Source: Bacteroidota bacterium
Lineage (GTDB): Bacteria; Bacteroidota; Bacteroidia; Chitinophagales; Saprospiraceae
DNA: 64,000 nt
Direction of reading: 5' to 3'
Assembly (NCBI GenBank): GCA_029781865.1
Contig: JAKOVW010000039.1
Span: forward strand, 62,001-126,000
Below are positions 17,870 to 28,026 of the stretch, piece by piece; position 1 is the stretch's first letter, and every line of letters begins with the position of its first letter. The notes below the pieces were generated by a model. The model was not told the DNA's origin. It saw only the letters and a list, made by a program, of their open reading frames with translations, and did not search any database. Both the position numbers and the translations under genes were made by a program.

Positions 17870-20257
17870 TTGCTGAATTTAAGTTATTTACTGAAGGCAT
17901 ATACAGGAAATTTGATTTCCATTGATTGCAGGGCATTATCTGTACAGGGTTTGCGATACCTTCTTCTTTTTATTTGCTTTATTTTTTTACAAAACAAAAT
18001 CTTCTCACAATCCAATGAGGGCACGGATTTCTGGTTTACTTTTTTGCAACACAGAGATCAACCCAATAACAGAGTTTGCATGATTACTTCGAAGTATAAT
18101 GCATCAGGTATCATTGAATTCCCTGCTATTGGCTGGAGCCAGAATATCAATATTGCTGCGAATACAGTACAGATTATTACCATTCCTCCGGAAGCGGAAA
18201 TGTTGTCGGATGAAAGTGTTGATGAGACTGCGGTACATGTGGTTACTGACGTACCTTCTTCAGTCTATATTCATCAATATCACCAGTTTCGATCGGATGC
18301 CAGCCTGGTATTACCGGTACCTGCCCTTGGAAATAATTATTACATCATGAGCTATACTCCTTATGAAGATCAGGGAGAATTATTTCCATCTGAATTTGCC
18401 ATTGTTGCTGTTGAGGATGAAACAGATATTGAGATCACTACTGCAGCCAACACTCAGGCAGGAAAATTAAAATCAGACAAATGGAAAATAACACTGAATA
18501 AAGGACAGACTTATCAGGTACACGGCGCAGGAGTAGATGATGACCTTACCGGTACTTTTGTCAGCGCACAAAAACCGATTGCTATTTTTAGTGGAAACCG
18601 CTGGGTGCAAGTTCCACGTGGTTGCGGAAACCGGGATAACTTATTGGAACAAATGCCACCCATCGATAGCTGGGGAAGGGATTTTGTGATGGTACCAACA
18701 AAAAATACAACCAATGATATTTTCAGAATACTTACCGCAACAGACAACACCGTAATTGAAATTTATGACAAGGGCAATGTCCTCAATCAAACCCTGAATT
18801 TAAATAAAGGGAATTGGCGCGAACTTCGGATGGACGCCAACGCACGGTATGTAAAATCTTCTCAACCCATTTTAGTCGCTCAGTTTCTGGTTGGAGGAGA
18901 ATGCAATGGACACAGTAAATCCGGTGGATCCAATTCACTTGGCATCGGAGATCCATCAATGGTGCTGCTCAACAGCGTCGAACAATACAGAGATACAGTC
19001 ACTTTATACAATTCCCCTTATGAACAAATTATCGAAAACTACATCAACATTGTCATGAAGGCTCAGGACACATCCACTTTTCAGCTGGATGGATTGCCCT
19101 TAAAAAATTACAATGCTCAGTTTCAAACGGTCGGACCCAAGGATAACTTTGCTTATGCACAGATCGATGTCAATAGCGGACCGCATACATTGATAGGTGG
19201 TGGCTGCGGTGTAATCGCCATTGCGTACGGATATGGTCAGGCGGAGTCATATGCATACGGCGGCGGTGCCAATTTTACCAAAATCAATAATTTGCCTTTG
19301 CCGGATGGCGGTTGTCTGAATGACAGCATTCATTTTAAATCAGGTCTGCCGGAAAACAGATACACCGTCGATTGGGATTTTAGAAATGGCATTCATTCCT
19401 CATTGCACAATGTCACACAAGTTTTCAATCAACTCGGCACATTCCCGGTTACTTTAAAATATACCAACCTGTGTTTGGATAAAACGGATTCTATAACAAA
19501 AGACATTTTCATCACTTTGCGAAGAGATCTCGTGGCTTCCGGGGATACAACGGTATGTGTAGGTGATAGTGTGTTCCTTTATGCAACAGATAAAATCAAT
19601 GCAACGTATAACTGGACCGGACCAAATCAATTTACATCCATTGAAGAAAATCCAATCATTGCCGGTATCGCATTAAATCAACAGGGAATTTACAAAGTAA
19701 CCGGAGTTTTAAAAGGTTGTGCATCCTATCCAAAAGAGGTCAAGGTGGATGTCAAGGAAAATCCGGTACCGGATTTAGGCAGAGATACTTTCTTCTGCAC
19801 GGAAACCGGTTTTATAACTTTAAATCCGGGATCCTTTACCCGCTATGTGTGGCAAGATGGTTCAGGTAGTTTCAATTATTTAGTCCAAAAACAGGGATTG
19901 TATTTCGTCCAGGTGGAAAATGAATACAATTGTGTTGGTTATGATTCCATATTTGTTTCATATAAATGTCCGGTGAGCATTTTTATTCCCAATGCATTTT
20001 CACCGAATGGAGATAATATCAATGATTTCTTCCGTCCTGTAATCAACAATGCCATTACTTACAAACTGGAAATTTTTGATCGCTGGGGAAATTTAATATT
20101 CATCAATAATGATCCGGAGACCGGATGGAACGGAAGATTCAATGAGCAGCCAATGAATTCGGGAGTGTTTGTTTATGTCATACAATATTCCGGATACGAT
20201 GAGCATGGTGTGTTGCACCAATATGTGAAGTCGGGAGATGTAACTCTAATCCGATAA
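17870..20257 (+). CDS. Secreted IgGFc-binding-like protein with gliding-motility (T9SS type B) tail
   Basis: The frame opens with TTG at 17870 and has no ATG before the signal peptide (GLRYLLLFICFIFLQNK), so the true start may be a later non-ATG codon. The mature protein begins SNEGTDFWFTF. About residues 55-470 resemble the IgGFc-binding N-terminal domain of Bacteroidota surface proteins, and PKD-like repeats follow. The C-terminus carries the gliding-motility-associated tail (IPNAFSPNGDNINDFF, FDRWGNLIF), which routes the protein through T9SS to the surface. A role in adhesion is plausible but inferred. Confidence 0.87.
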   Translation: MLNLSYLLKAYTGNLISIDCRALSVQGLRYLLLFICFIFLQNKIFSQSNEGTDFWFTFLQHRDQPNNRVCMITSKYNASGIIEFPAIGWSQNINIAANTVQIITIPPEAEMLSDESVDETAVHVVTDVPSSVYIHQYHQFRSDASLVLPVPALGNNYYIMSYTPYEDQGELFPSEFAIVAVEDETDIEITTAANTQAGKLKSDKWKITLNKGQTYQVHGAGVDDDLTGTFVSAQKPIAIFSGNRWVQVPRGCGNRDNLLEQMPPIDSWGRDFVMVPTKNTTNDIFRILTATDNTVIEIYDKGNVLNQTLNLNKGNWRELRMDANARYVKSSQPILVAQFLVGGECNGHSKSGGSNSLGIGDPSMVLLNSVEQYRDTVTLYNSPYEQIIENYINIVMKAQDTSTFQLDGLPLKNYNAQFQTVGPKDNFAYAQIDVNSGPHTLIGGGCGVIAIAYGYGQAESYAYGGGANFTKINNLPLPDGGCLNDSIHFKSGLPENRYTVDWDFRNGIHSSLHNVTQVFNQLGTFPVTLKYTNLCLDKTDSITKDIFITLRRDLVASGDTTVCVGDSVFLYATDKINATYNWTGPNQFTSIEENPIIAGIALNQQGIYKVTGVLKGCASYPKEVKVDVKENPVPDLGRDTFFCTETGFITLNPGSFTRYVWQDGSGSFNYLVQKQGLYFVQVENEYNCVGYDSIFVSYKCPVSIFIPNAFSPNGDNINDFFRPVINNAITYKLEIFDRWGNLIFINNDPETGWNGRFNEQPMNSGVFVYVIQYSGYDEHGVLHQYVKSGDVTLIR

Positions 20258-20420
<163 letters not shown>

Positions 20421-20449
<29 letters not shown>

Positions 20450-20482
20450 TGAAGCCAATTGTAAGTAAGTAAGTAGGTAAGT
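20421..20482. terminator. 29-bp perfect hairpin between convergent genes
   Basis: The arms 20421-20449 and 20454-20482 are perfectly complementary over 29 bp around a TGAA loop, with a GGC/GCC top preceded by AATT. The right arm reaches the first base of the stop codon of the minus-strand neighbour. Its position between convergent genes suggests a bidirectional transcription stop or mRNA 3' end protector. Confidence 0.7.
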
Positions 20483-21099
20483 TACTGTTTATTGTATTTG
20501 CTGTTATGGGATTTTCCTTCGATCAGTTTTTCTATGCTTTGGGCAATTCTTTTTTGCTTTGTTTCGTCCCGTTTTGCTTCTGTAATATATTCAATGTATT
20601 CTTTCTTGTGTGATGGAGAAAATTCGTTAAATGCATTTTTGGCTTTAGGGTTTTTATTTAATGCTCTCTGAAAATCAGGTGGCACGATGATATCCTTCGG
20701 ATCGAGACGTTTAACGGTTTTTGTCATTTTGATCCCCTCTTCATTCAGTTTCATAGCTTCCCGGATACACTGGGTTAAAATTTTTCCGGAAGGCAGGTCC
20801 TTAACAGAAGTTATTTTGCCAAAATCGCCCATGGCTGTTTTGCCTTTATCGGTGAGCAAATCTTTTGAATTCACCATCAATTTTTCCTTCCAGAAGCCAA
20901 ACGCGCAATGTTTTTTGAAAGAGGCCATCGAACAAAGGATTTCACCTTTATATTCAAAATGAGGAAAACTCCATTTCATAGTTTCCTGGCAATCCGGACA
21001 AGCTGTATGCACTATTTTCCGCAGGTGCGTCAGCACCGGCTTTGCAAATTCCTGTGCATTTGAGATGTAGATATCTATGCGGGGATCTGTATTTTTCAT
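20482..21099 (-). CDS. YdeI/OmpD-associated family protein with DUF1801 domain
   Basis: The 205-residue protein has an N-terminal DUF1801 (YdhG-like) domain with the pattern CPDCQETMKWSFPHFEYKG near residue 33 and GFWKEKL near 73. The C-terminal YdeI part contains VPPDFQRALNKNPKAKNAFN and SPSHKKEYIEYITEAKR. Related proteins are annotated as bacteriocin-protection or OmpD-associated, but their biochemistry is poorly known. It is cytoplasmic and a single gene. Confidence 0.85.
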   Translation of the reverse strand: MKNTDPRIDIYISNAQEFAKPVLTHLRKIVHTACPDCQETMKWSFPHFEYKGEILCSMASFKKHCAFGFWKEKLMVNSKDLLTDKGKTAMGDFGKITSVKDLPSGKILTQCIREAMKLNEEGIKMTKTVKRLDPKDIIVPPDFQRALNKNPKAKNAFNEFSPSHKKEYIEYITEAKRDETKQKRIAQSIEKLIEGKSHNSKYNKQ

Positions 21100-21244
21100 A
21101 GGAAAGATTTCAACAAAAATAATAAAATGGGAAAATTTATTTCAGTACCTTTAAGTGTACTTCTGTCACAAGGCTTTCTATACAAATTTTTAGATTAAGA
21201 ATTTCTATTAATACAGATTTTGTATTTCATCTAATTCAGCCTTT

Positions 21245-23980
21245 ATGAAACCTATCGCCACTGTATTCTTATCATTTTTACTGAGCGCACAATTGCAAAG
21301 TCAGTCACCATTAGTTATTGCCCCACCCGACATCGTAGTGAGTTGTGGATTCCAATTCACGGAGAATGATCTCCTCGATACATCCGGACTGTTGTTTGGC
21401 AGGGTCGTAATCGATTCCAGTACCAGAAAAAAAATCCACACGTATGACATTGTTTGCCATAAGATGTGTGAACCCAATACTAAAACCGGCTATCCGGGAC
21501 CAATACCGCCTAATCCGCCAAGTCCGCCTGCAAGTAGCAGGGCCTGTGATTACTACCATACCGTTTTTGATACAACTCACAAGGAAAGAATGTATGATCT
21601 CACCTGGGGCTTCGATGGATATTTAAAAAATGCAATCAGAAATGAAATCGCGATATCCGTGGAAGACAATAGAACCTGCCATCAGGGAAAAATCACAAGA
21701 ACGTTTTCGACGCCCGGACCAAATAACACTTTAATCAAAGCCACACAAACTATCTGGATTGTGGATTGCAATCCGTTTTACATTAATCCGCTTGATCCAT
21801 GCGATACTACCGATGATATCGTCTGGCCCTATTGCGGCAAAGAACTCGTTCTGTATGGTTGTGGTGCTACACCTCCGGATTCTATCCAACCTAAAATGCG
21901 CCGTGATTCCTGTTCAATTCCCGAAGTCAATTTTACGGATGATATCATTACCAATGACCCGGATTATTGTTTTACACTGATCCGGACCTGGACGGTCACT
22001 GATAGGTGTCAATATGATTCCACTACTTTTCCCAAAACAGGACAATGGACTTATGATCAGATTATTCATGTGCTGGATACGATCAAACCTATTTCTTTAC
22101 TGTATAGAATGGATTGTGCCGAAGCAGATTCCACAGGCTTCGGAAATTTTATAAGTATTGCATCTGCACAGGACGACTGCACACCAAAAGACTGGTTGTC
22201 ATACCGATATTGGATCGATATCAATAACGATGGCGCCGGAACTTATGGAGGTTACGATTTGTATGTGGGCACATTGACGCCACATCAGATCTCTCTTGGC
22301 CAGAAACCGGCATTCAAGGATAATCCCTTTGCCATAAACCCAAATGATCCGCAAAGTGCAAGTGGAAAATACCCGATCGGCAAACACAAATTTGTATCAG
22401 AAATTATGGATGGCTGCGGAAATATTGCAAGAGACTCCTTTAACTTTGAAGTATTACCCGCACAAGCACCAAAATTCGAATGCCCTACTCATGAGTTTAC
22501 TGTTCCAGTTGAATTACCGCAAACTTATGTATTCACTTTAAAGAATATAGTCATTTTTTATGAAGACAATTGCACCCCGTATGCCAATCTAAAAGTCTAT
22601 CTGGATGGAGATACAACTAAGACCAAAGATCTGATCAACTGTATCGATTATCTTGAAAATGGATCCCGGGATACGCTAAAAAGAAATTACGAAGCATGGA
22701 TACAAGATGCAGCTGGCAATACTACCGTTTGTCTCATACATGTAAATTATGTATTCCATGGAAATTGTGATTCACTGCAAACAAAATATTATTCAGGAAC
22801 TTTCTTTGACAGAAAGCATCATGAAATTGAAGATTTGAAAATTGAAATTGCCAGTCCGGTTATTGGTTCACTAATTTTTCCGACCGGCTGCTCCAATTCA
22901 TATAAAATTTCCAACTTCGATACGGATACAGGATACTACCTTTTGGCAAATAAACATGACCACGTAAACAATGGCATTGATGTTCTGGATCTCATTTACT
23001 TGAGATCTATGATACTGGGAACAGGAAACTCCGATGTTTTAACTTCATATGCAGCAGATGTTAATAACTCTAATAGTATAACAACCAGTGATGCAAATTA
23101 TCTTATTAAACGCATTCTACGCACCCTGACGAATCTTCCGGATGAATCAGATAACTATTGGATATTTTTTAATGGCAGAGATACATCGCTTACAAAGCCC
23201 TATTTATATGTCAAGGATACCACAAATTCTTTTATCGGAGTAAAAATCGGAGATGTAAACGGAGATGCCCTTCCAAAATGCAATGCGATCCGAAAAAAAC
23301 CAGCCGATTGCCTCAATTTAGAAATTGAACAACAAGATTTCATAAAAGGAAATTTCTATACGATCCCGATAACCAGTACTCAATATAATTCATTCATTGG
23401 CTTTCAGGCCAGTTTTCAATTCGACCCGAAAATAATTAAATTGGAAGGCGCATTTTTATATCCGGCAAATACCAACAATAATTTAATTAATTTGACACCA
23501 GAATTATTAAATCAAGGTGTATTCAATTTGATCTATTACTATGATGACCCAAATCCAACTTCCAGCAAAGACACACTATTCTTTATCAAATTCACTGCAC
23601 TTGAAAATTCTTCTGGAACAAATATTCTAAAAGTTATTGATGAACCAACGTATTCCATTGCTTATGATTCAATCGAGAAACCGTATTCTATCTGCATCAA
23701 TGGAATTCCCACAAAAACATCGGATGTACATTCTGATCATTTGATGATCTATCCAAATCCGACCAATGGAAATTTCAATGTTAGGATTCCGGAAAATGTG
23801 CAGTCATTCGTCGTAAAGATATACGATGCCCTGGGACGGGTTGTTTATTCAAGTGATCATAAGAATTTTTCAGCAGTACTGGTTTCTATTCCGGGTGACT
23901 ATTTGCAACATCCGGGTGCTTACTATGTAACACTGCAAACAAAGGATAGAATTTTTAATACTGTTTTGATTAAGCAATAA
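21245..23980 (+). CDS. Secreted cohesin/dockerin-like protein with T9SS type A tail
   Basis: The 911-residue protein has a short signal peptide (about 1-19). Cys-rich beta domains come first. Dockerin-like calcium loops follow at about residues 575-630 (DHVNNGIDVLDLIYLRSMI, ADVNNSNSITTSDANYLIKR). A cohesin-like beta domain lies at about 690-810 (GFQASFQFDPKIIKLEGA). The end is a T9SS type A sorting tail (IYPNPTNGNFNVRI). Secretion to the surface or medium is expected. Whether the cohesin and dockerin parts bind each other or a partner is unknown. It resembles the secreted protein at 32.0 kb in having dockerin plus type A tail. Confidence 0.85.
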   Translation: MKPIATVFLSFLLSAQLQSQSPLVIAPPDIVVSCGFQFTENDLLDTSGLLFGRVVIDSSTRKKIHTYDIVCHKMCEPNTKTGYPGPIPPNPPSPPASSRACDYYHTVFDTTHKERMYDLTWGFDGYLKNAIRNEIAISVEDNRTCHQGKITRTFSTPGPNNTLIKATQTIWIVDCNPFYINPLDPCDTTDDIVWPYCGKELVLYGCGATPPDSIQPKMRRDSCSIPEVNFTDDIITNDPDYCFTLIRTWTVTDRCQYDSTTFPKTGQWTYDQIIHVLDTIKPISLLYRMDCAEADSTGFGNFISIASAQDDCTPKDWLSYRYWIDINNDGAGTYGGYDLYVGTLTPHQISLGQKPAFKDNPFAINPNDPQSASGKYPIGKHKFVSEIMDGCGNIARDSFNFEVLPAQAPKFECPTHEFTVPVELPQTYVFTLKNIVIFYEDNCTPYANLKVYLDGDTTKTKDLINCIDYLENGSRDTLKRNYEAWIQDAAGNTTVCLIHVNYVFHGNCDSLQTKYYSGTFFDRKHHEIEDLKIEIASPVIGSLIFPTGCSNSYKISNFDTDTGYYLLANKHDHVNNGIDVLDLIYLRSMILGTGNSDVLTSYAADVNNSNSITTSDANYLIKRILRTLTNLPDESDNYWIFFNGRDTSLTKPYLYVKDTTNSFIGVKIGDVNGDALPKCNAIRKKPADCLNLEIEQQDFIKGNFYTIPITSTQYNSFIGFQASFQFDPKIIKLEGAFLYPANTNNNLINLTPELLNQGVFNLIYYYDDPNPTSSKDTLFFIKFTALENSSGTNILKVIDEPTYSIAYDSIEKPYSICINGIPTKTSDVHSDHLMIYPNPTNGNFNVRIPENVQSFVVKIYDALGRVVYSSDHKNFSAVLVSIPGDYLQHPGAYYVTLQTKDRIFNTVLIKQ

Positions 23981-24002
23981 AATCTTTCAACAGCAAAATG
24001 CA

Positions 24003-24102
24003 TTAACGCAAAGACGCGAAGTTTACGCAAACAGCGCAAAGTTAAATTCTACACTTATACCTTGCGTCCTTTGGGTTCTTCCTTAGCGCCTTTGCGGTTA
24101 AA
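24003..24102. repeat. Imperfect inverted repeat (TTAACGCAAAGACGC ... GCGCCTTTGCGGTTAA)
   Basis: The two ends are imperfect inverted copies of a TTAACCGCAAAGGCGC-type element separated by about 65 bp. This kind of element recurs between genes in many Bacteroidota. It lies between the convergent secreted-protein and methyltransferase genes, where it could act as a terminator. Confidence 0.5.
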
Positions 24103-24126
24103 AATCTCCCCATGAAGACGCAATGA

Positions 24127-24885
24127 TCACTTCATTTTAAATGCGCAAAAGAAATAATTGTTCGCAGCGGCGATTAATTCAAATTCGAGATAATAGCTTT
24201 CCACGAAATTCTTAAACGCGAGAAATTCATGACGCGGCACCGTATATTCATCAAACATCACAACGTCGTCTTTCTTTAAATAAGGGGCCAGCATAGTCAA
24301 GACATATAATGTTGAGGAATACAAATCTGCATCCATATGAATGACCTTGCGCTGAGTCCAATTCGCTTTTTGAATAAATCCGGGCAAGGTTTTTTGAAAC
24401 AGGCCTTTATGAAATGTCACGCGCTCGTCTTTTATATCCGGAAATTTTGAACCGGTGCTCATATCGCCTGCTTTAAACACACCCCAGTCTTCAGGCAAAC
24501 CTTCGAAGGTATCAAATCCATGAAATTGCGATTTCGGATTTCCATTATGCTCCGCCCACCATTTGAACGAATGACCGGCCGCTACTCCGAATTCCAGATA
24601 GCAGATATCGGATTGCAGATTTTCTTTTGCCATCAGATATTCATACAATCCAAAACGCTTGTTATAATTCCAGTTGGAGGAATAAAAATCATTAAACTCA
24701 ATTTTCGGATGAGAACGAACCCATTTGGAAATTTTAGATAAGTAAACCAGGTTCAGAAAGAATTTTGAAAACGGTTCGACCAATACGTGTAATCTGCATC
24801 GTATAAACCAGGCCTTGAGTTTGCGGATAATGGATAATTGGAAGTGCATCTTGTTGAGTATGCTCAAAGATAAAAGAAATGCCAA
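24127..24885 (-). CDS. TylF/MycF-like SAM-dependent methyltransferase
   Basis: The 252-residue protein contains YLEFGVAAGHSFKWWAEHN (SAM motif I region, about residues 95-113) and FHGFDTFEGLPEDWG. The acidic VIHMDADLYSSTLYVL and VVMFDEYTVPRHE motifs are typical of the macrocin O-methyltransferase/TylF family, which uses a metal-assisted site. The substrate is unknown; such enzymes often act on sugars. The start could instead be the ATG 12 codons downstream (24849). Confidence 0.8.
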   Translation of the reverse strand: MAFLLSLSILNKMHFQLSIIRKLKAWFIRCRLHVLVEPFSKFFLNLVYLSKISKWVRSHPKIEFNDFYSSNWNYNKRFGLYEYLMAKENLQSDICYLEFGVAAGHSFKWWAEHNGNPKSQFHGFDTFEGLPEDWGVFKAGDMSTGSKFPDIKDERVTFHKGLFQKTLPGFIQKANWTQRKVIHMDADLYSSTLYVLTMLAPYLKKDDVVMFDEYTVPRHEFLAFKNFVESYYLEFELIAAANNYFFCAFKMK

Positions 24886-25016
24886 AATCGGACTTTGATT
24901 GAATCATCAGTGGACCCGGCCAGAGTAACAAATAGTGCTCTCCTTTTATAAAGAATCTGAGCCAAATGCAGTCCAACCGGGTGGCGATATACTCCCGATT
25001 ATCAAAAAGACGTTAC

Positions 25017-25024
25017 TACCTTTG
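25017..25024 (+). promoter_or_regulatory. Putative -7 element (TACCTTTG)
   Basis: TACCTTTG matches TAnnTTTG and lies 22 bp before the ATG of the S41 protease gene. No clear -33 TTG is present at the right distance. Confidence 0.4.
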
Positions 25025-25046
25025 CTTTTTAATTTAAATCCGGACT

Positions 25047-26675
25047 ATGTCTCGCAAATACCTCATTATAAGTCTTTCCGCATGTTTTGTGTTTTGTGTC
25101 GCTGCATTGAATTACAATAAAACCTTTGAAATAGCCAAAAACATTGAAATTTTTGCCAATGTCTACAAAGAAATCAATGCCAATTATGTGGATGAAACCA
25201 ATCCCGCGCAGCTCATGAAAACGGGTATTGATGCCATGTTGCATCAATTGGATCCGTTTACCAACTATATTTCCGAAGTACAAATTGAAAACTGGCGGAT
25301 TGCGCTGGAGGGTAAATACAATGGCATCGGGGTGCGTGCCAAAAAAATTGGCGATTACGTGACCATCACCGAAGTGTATAAAGATTATCCCGCTTTTAAA
25401 GCAGGTCTTAAAGTGGGTGACCAGATTGTTGCTGTCAACGGTCAGGATGGTAAAGGAAAAGAAAGTGAAGATCTGTTTCAGATCGTGCGGGGAATGCCAA
25501 AAAGTGAGATCGATATGACCGTATCCAGACCGGGCGAAAAGCAAAAATTGACCATCAAATTAGTCCGTGACGAAGTCAATATACCCAATGTCCCCTATTC
25601 TGGTATGGTTGATTCCATGACGGGTTATGTGGTTTTGACAACGTTTACTGAAAATGCAGGCAAGAACATTCGCGAAGCGGTAAAAAAGCTGAAAGCAGAA
25701 CATGCAGGGATGAATAGCGTTATTCTCGATCTGCGTGACAATGGTGGCGGTTTATTGGGCGAGGCGGTAGAAGTGTGCAACGTGTTTTTGCCACAGGGAC
25801 AGCTCGTGGCAAGTACCAGAAGCAAGATCAAAGAAAGAGACCAGCAATACAAGACGAACAATGTTCCATTCAGCTCTGAAATGCCCTTGGTAGTGCTCAT
25901 CAATAAGAAGTCTGCATCGGCATCAGAGATCGTAAGCGGCACTATTCAGGATCTGGACCGCGGAGTTATTCTGGGGCAGATTTCCTATGGGAAGGGATTG
26001 GTACAAAATACCAGGGATGTGGGCTACAATGCCAAAGTCAAACTGACTATAGCTAAATATTATATTCCTTCAGGCCGCTGTATTCAAAGTGTCAAATACG
26101 AAAACGGGGAGCCGGTCCATTTGCCGGATTCGCTGAGAGTACCGTTTAAAACCCGAAATGGCCGAACCGTCTATGATGGTGGTGGTATTAAACCGGATGT
26201 TGAGCTACCGGATGCCGACTATCCGGATATTGTCCAAAAAATCATTGATCAGGATCTTATTTTCAATTATTGCACGGATTATTGTCTGAATCATCCGGCT
26301 CCTGTAGATCCGAAATCCTTTCAATTTGCGGGTTACGATCAGTTTATCGATTACTTAAAAAAGAAAAAATTTGACGACCACAGCCCCCTGGAAGTAAAAC
26401 TGGATGAAATGCAGTCCATCAATGCAAAAATAAAAGATCAAAACCTTACGGCAGAATTGTCATCTATCCGGAATGAATTGGAGCAAAAACAATGGTTGGA
26501 GCTCAATAAGTACCGCGAGCTCATTTCCAATATTATAGAAGAGGAAATCGTCAGCCGTAGCTTTTACCAGGAAGGCATTTTGCAAAAACGCATGTCTCAT
26601 GATCCGGTTATTGCGGAAGCGGTTAAAATATTGCAATCCAAAGACCGGTACCAAAAATTATTAGCCAAGCCATAA
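25047..26675 (+). CDS. S41 family C-terminal processing protease with PDZ domain
   Basis: This 542-residue protein has a signal anchor (residues 4-21), a PDZ domain (about 85-170, KYNGIGVRAKKIGD) and an S41 serine protease domain. The catalytic serine lies in SASASE (289-294) and the catalytic Lys is K316 in SYGKGLV. LRDNGGG at about 229-235 is also conserved. Such proteases trim or degrade periplasmic proteins. It is followed with no spacer by tsaB, so the two form an operon. Confidence 0.93.
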   Translation: MSRKYLIISLSACFVFCVAALNYNKTFEIAKNIEIFANVYKEINANYVDETNPAQLMKTGIDAMLHQLDPFTNYISEVQIENWRIALEGKYNGIGVRAKKIGDYVTITEVYKDYPAFKAGLKVGDQIVAVNGQDGKGKESEDLFQIVRGMPKSEIDMTVSRPGEKQKLTIKLVRDEVNIPNVPYSGMVDSMTGYVVLTTFTENAGKNIREAVKKLKAEHAGMNSVILDLRDNGGGLLGEAVEVCNVFLPQGQLVASTRSKIKERDQQYKTNNVPFSSEMPLVVLINKKSASASEIVSGTIQDLDRGVILGQISYGKGLVQNTRDVGYNAKVKLTIAKYYIPSGRCIQSVKYENGEPVHLPDSLRVPFKTRNGRTVYDGGGIKPDVELPDADYPDIVQKIIDQDLIFNYCTDYCLNHPAPVDPKSFQFAGYDQFIDYLKKKKFDDHSPLEVKLDEMQSINAKIKDQNLTAELSSIRNELEQKQWLELNKYRELISNIIEEEIVSRSFYQEGILQKRMSHDPVIAEAVKILQSKDRYQKLLAKP

Positions 26676-27368
26676 GTGGGACCGTATTTATTACATATTG
26701 AAACATCCGCCAAAACCTGCAGCGTCGCTATTTCAGAAGGAAGCACCTGCCTGGCTCATGCTGAAGATTATTCAGGCGAACATACCCGAGTTTTAAATAA
26801 TCTCATCCGGGAAGTACTGGCTGGTTGTCAAATGCAGTTGAATCAACTGGATGGCATTGTGGTCAATGAAGGTCCGGGTTCATATACTTCGCTGCGAATC
26901 GGCGTAGTTGCCGCCAAAGGACTGTCATATGCACTGGACAAACCCTTAATTCTGGTTCCGGGCTTGAAGACGATTGCTAGAGCCGCAAGACAGAAACATC
27001 CGGATTACGATTATTGTCTGGCGATGGTCGATGCAAGAAGAGATGAAGTTTATCTGGCGGTATATGACCATGATCTGCGTCCGGTCATATCCATAGAATC
27101 CGTCTTATTGAATAATGAATTATCAGAGCGGTTGAAATTGGATTCGAAGAAGACAATCATCGCCGGATCCGGTGCTGCAAAATGGAACCTTTTTATTCAA
27201 AACTGGGAGCCGGTTCAGGTAGAAATTGAAATGCTTGCTTCCAATATGATACCCCTTGGAATCGAGCTCTATAACAGCTCTCAATTTACCGATTGCAGCC
27301 TTGCGCAGCCATTTTACCTAAAACTTCCGAACATCACGACGCCTAAAGAAAAACTCATAACTCGTTGA
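26676..27368 (+). CDS. tsaB: tRNA threonylcarbamoyladenosine biosynthesis protein TsaB
   Basis: The GTG start at 26676 follows the protease stop codon directly, implying translational coupling. The 230-residue protein shows the ASKHA-fold opening LLHIETSAKTCSVAIS and the TsaB signature NEGPGSYTSLRIGVVAAKGL at about residues 64-83. MVDARRDEVYLAVYD follows. TsaB partners TsaD and TsaE to make the t6A modification of ANN-decoding tRNAs in the cytoplasm. Confidence 0.93.
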   Translation: MGPYLLHIETSAKTCSVAISEGSTCLAHAEDYSGEHTRVLNNLIREVLAGCQMQLNQLDGIVVNEGPGSYTSLRIGVVAAKGLSYALDKPLILVPGLKTIARAARQKHPDYDYCLAMVDARRDEVYLAVYDHDLRPVISIESVLLNNELSERLKLDSKKTIIAGSGAAKWNLFIQNWEPVQVEIEMLASNMIPLGIELYNSSQFTDCSLAQPFYLKLPNITTPKEKLITR

Positions 27369-27512
27369 ACTTTAGGCTGCTTCCGGCATTTGATATATAT
27401 AACTTGAGCTAATATTAATGAGAACCAAAAAATATTTGAGAGTCCCTGAGAATTTCGGCACAGTTTTCGCTTCTCCTTCTTCCGTATTTGCGAAACAACT
27501 AAAAACTGTGAC

Positions 27513-27851
27513 ATGAGGAATAAAAAGAACGAAACGATTACTCTCAAAAAAGGACCAAAAGAAGTTCAATTAGATTATTCTGATCTGAGAAGGGCTGTTC
27601 TGGTGCTTCGTGCTGTCAACCACAAACTTCGCCAAAGGGTGATTGATCTGCTCGAAGAAAACGACACCATGACGGTTACAGACATCTACATTAAACTTCG
27701 TTTGGAACAGTCAGTTGCTTCTCAGCATCTGGCCATCCTGAGGAGAGCGGGAGTTGTCGCAACCGAGAGACAGGGCAAATTTATTTACTACTCTCTCGAC
27801 CGGGACAGACTAAACCAGATCTCCAAATTGGTGGAGGATCTGGCGGGATAA
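27513..27851 (+). CDS. ArsR-like winged-helix regulator (paralogue 1)
   Basis: The 112-residue protein is a single winged helix-turn-helix. The recognition region is IKLRLEQSVASQHLAILRRAGVV (about residues 61-83) and the wing is ATERQGKFIYYSLDRDRL. It contains no cysteine, so classical ArsR thiolate metal sensing is unlikely. A second, related gene follows 175 bp downstream in the same direction. The target genes are unknown. Confidence 0.85.
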   Translation: MRNKKNETITLKKGPKEVQLDYSDLRRAVLVLRAVNHKLRQRVIDLLEENDTMTVTDIYIKLRLEQSVASQHLAILRRAGVVATERQGKFIYYSLDRDRLNQISKLVEDLAG

Positions 27852-27952
27852 GTTCCCAATCATTCGCATCTTGATCAGGCAATAGTACACACTGCAATCT
27901 TACTTAACTGATTTACAATACCTTAATAAATAAAAAAAAAATATAATATTTA

Positions 27953-27983
27953 TTTGAATTTCTAATAAATCTTCTCATCTTTG
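27953..27983 (+). promoter_or_regulatory. Promoter (TTTG-N19-CATCTTTG) of the second ArsR-like gene
   Basis: TTTG at 27953-27956 and CATCTTTG at 27976-27983 are 19 bp apart, the standard Bacteroidota spacing. The -7 box differs from TAnnTTTG by one base. The ATG lies 43 bp downstream. Confidence 0.6.
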
Positions 27984-28026
27984 TTGCGTTAAGGTCAACT
28001 ACGAAAATCAAAATAAGATACTCTCG

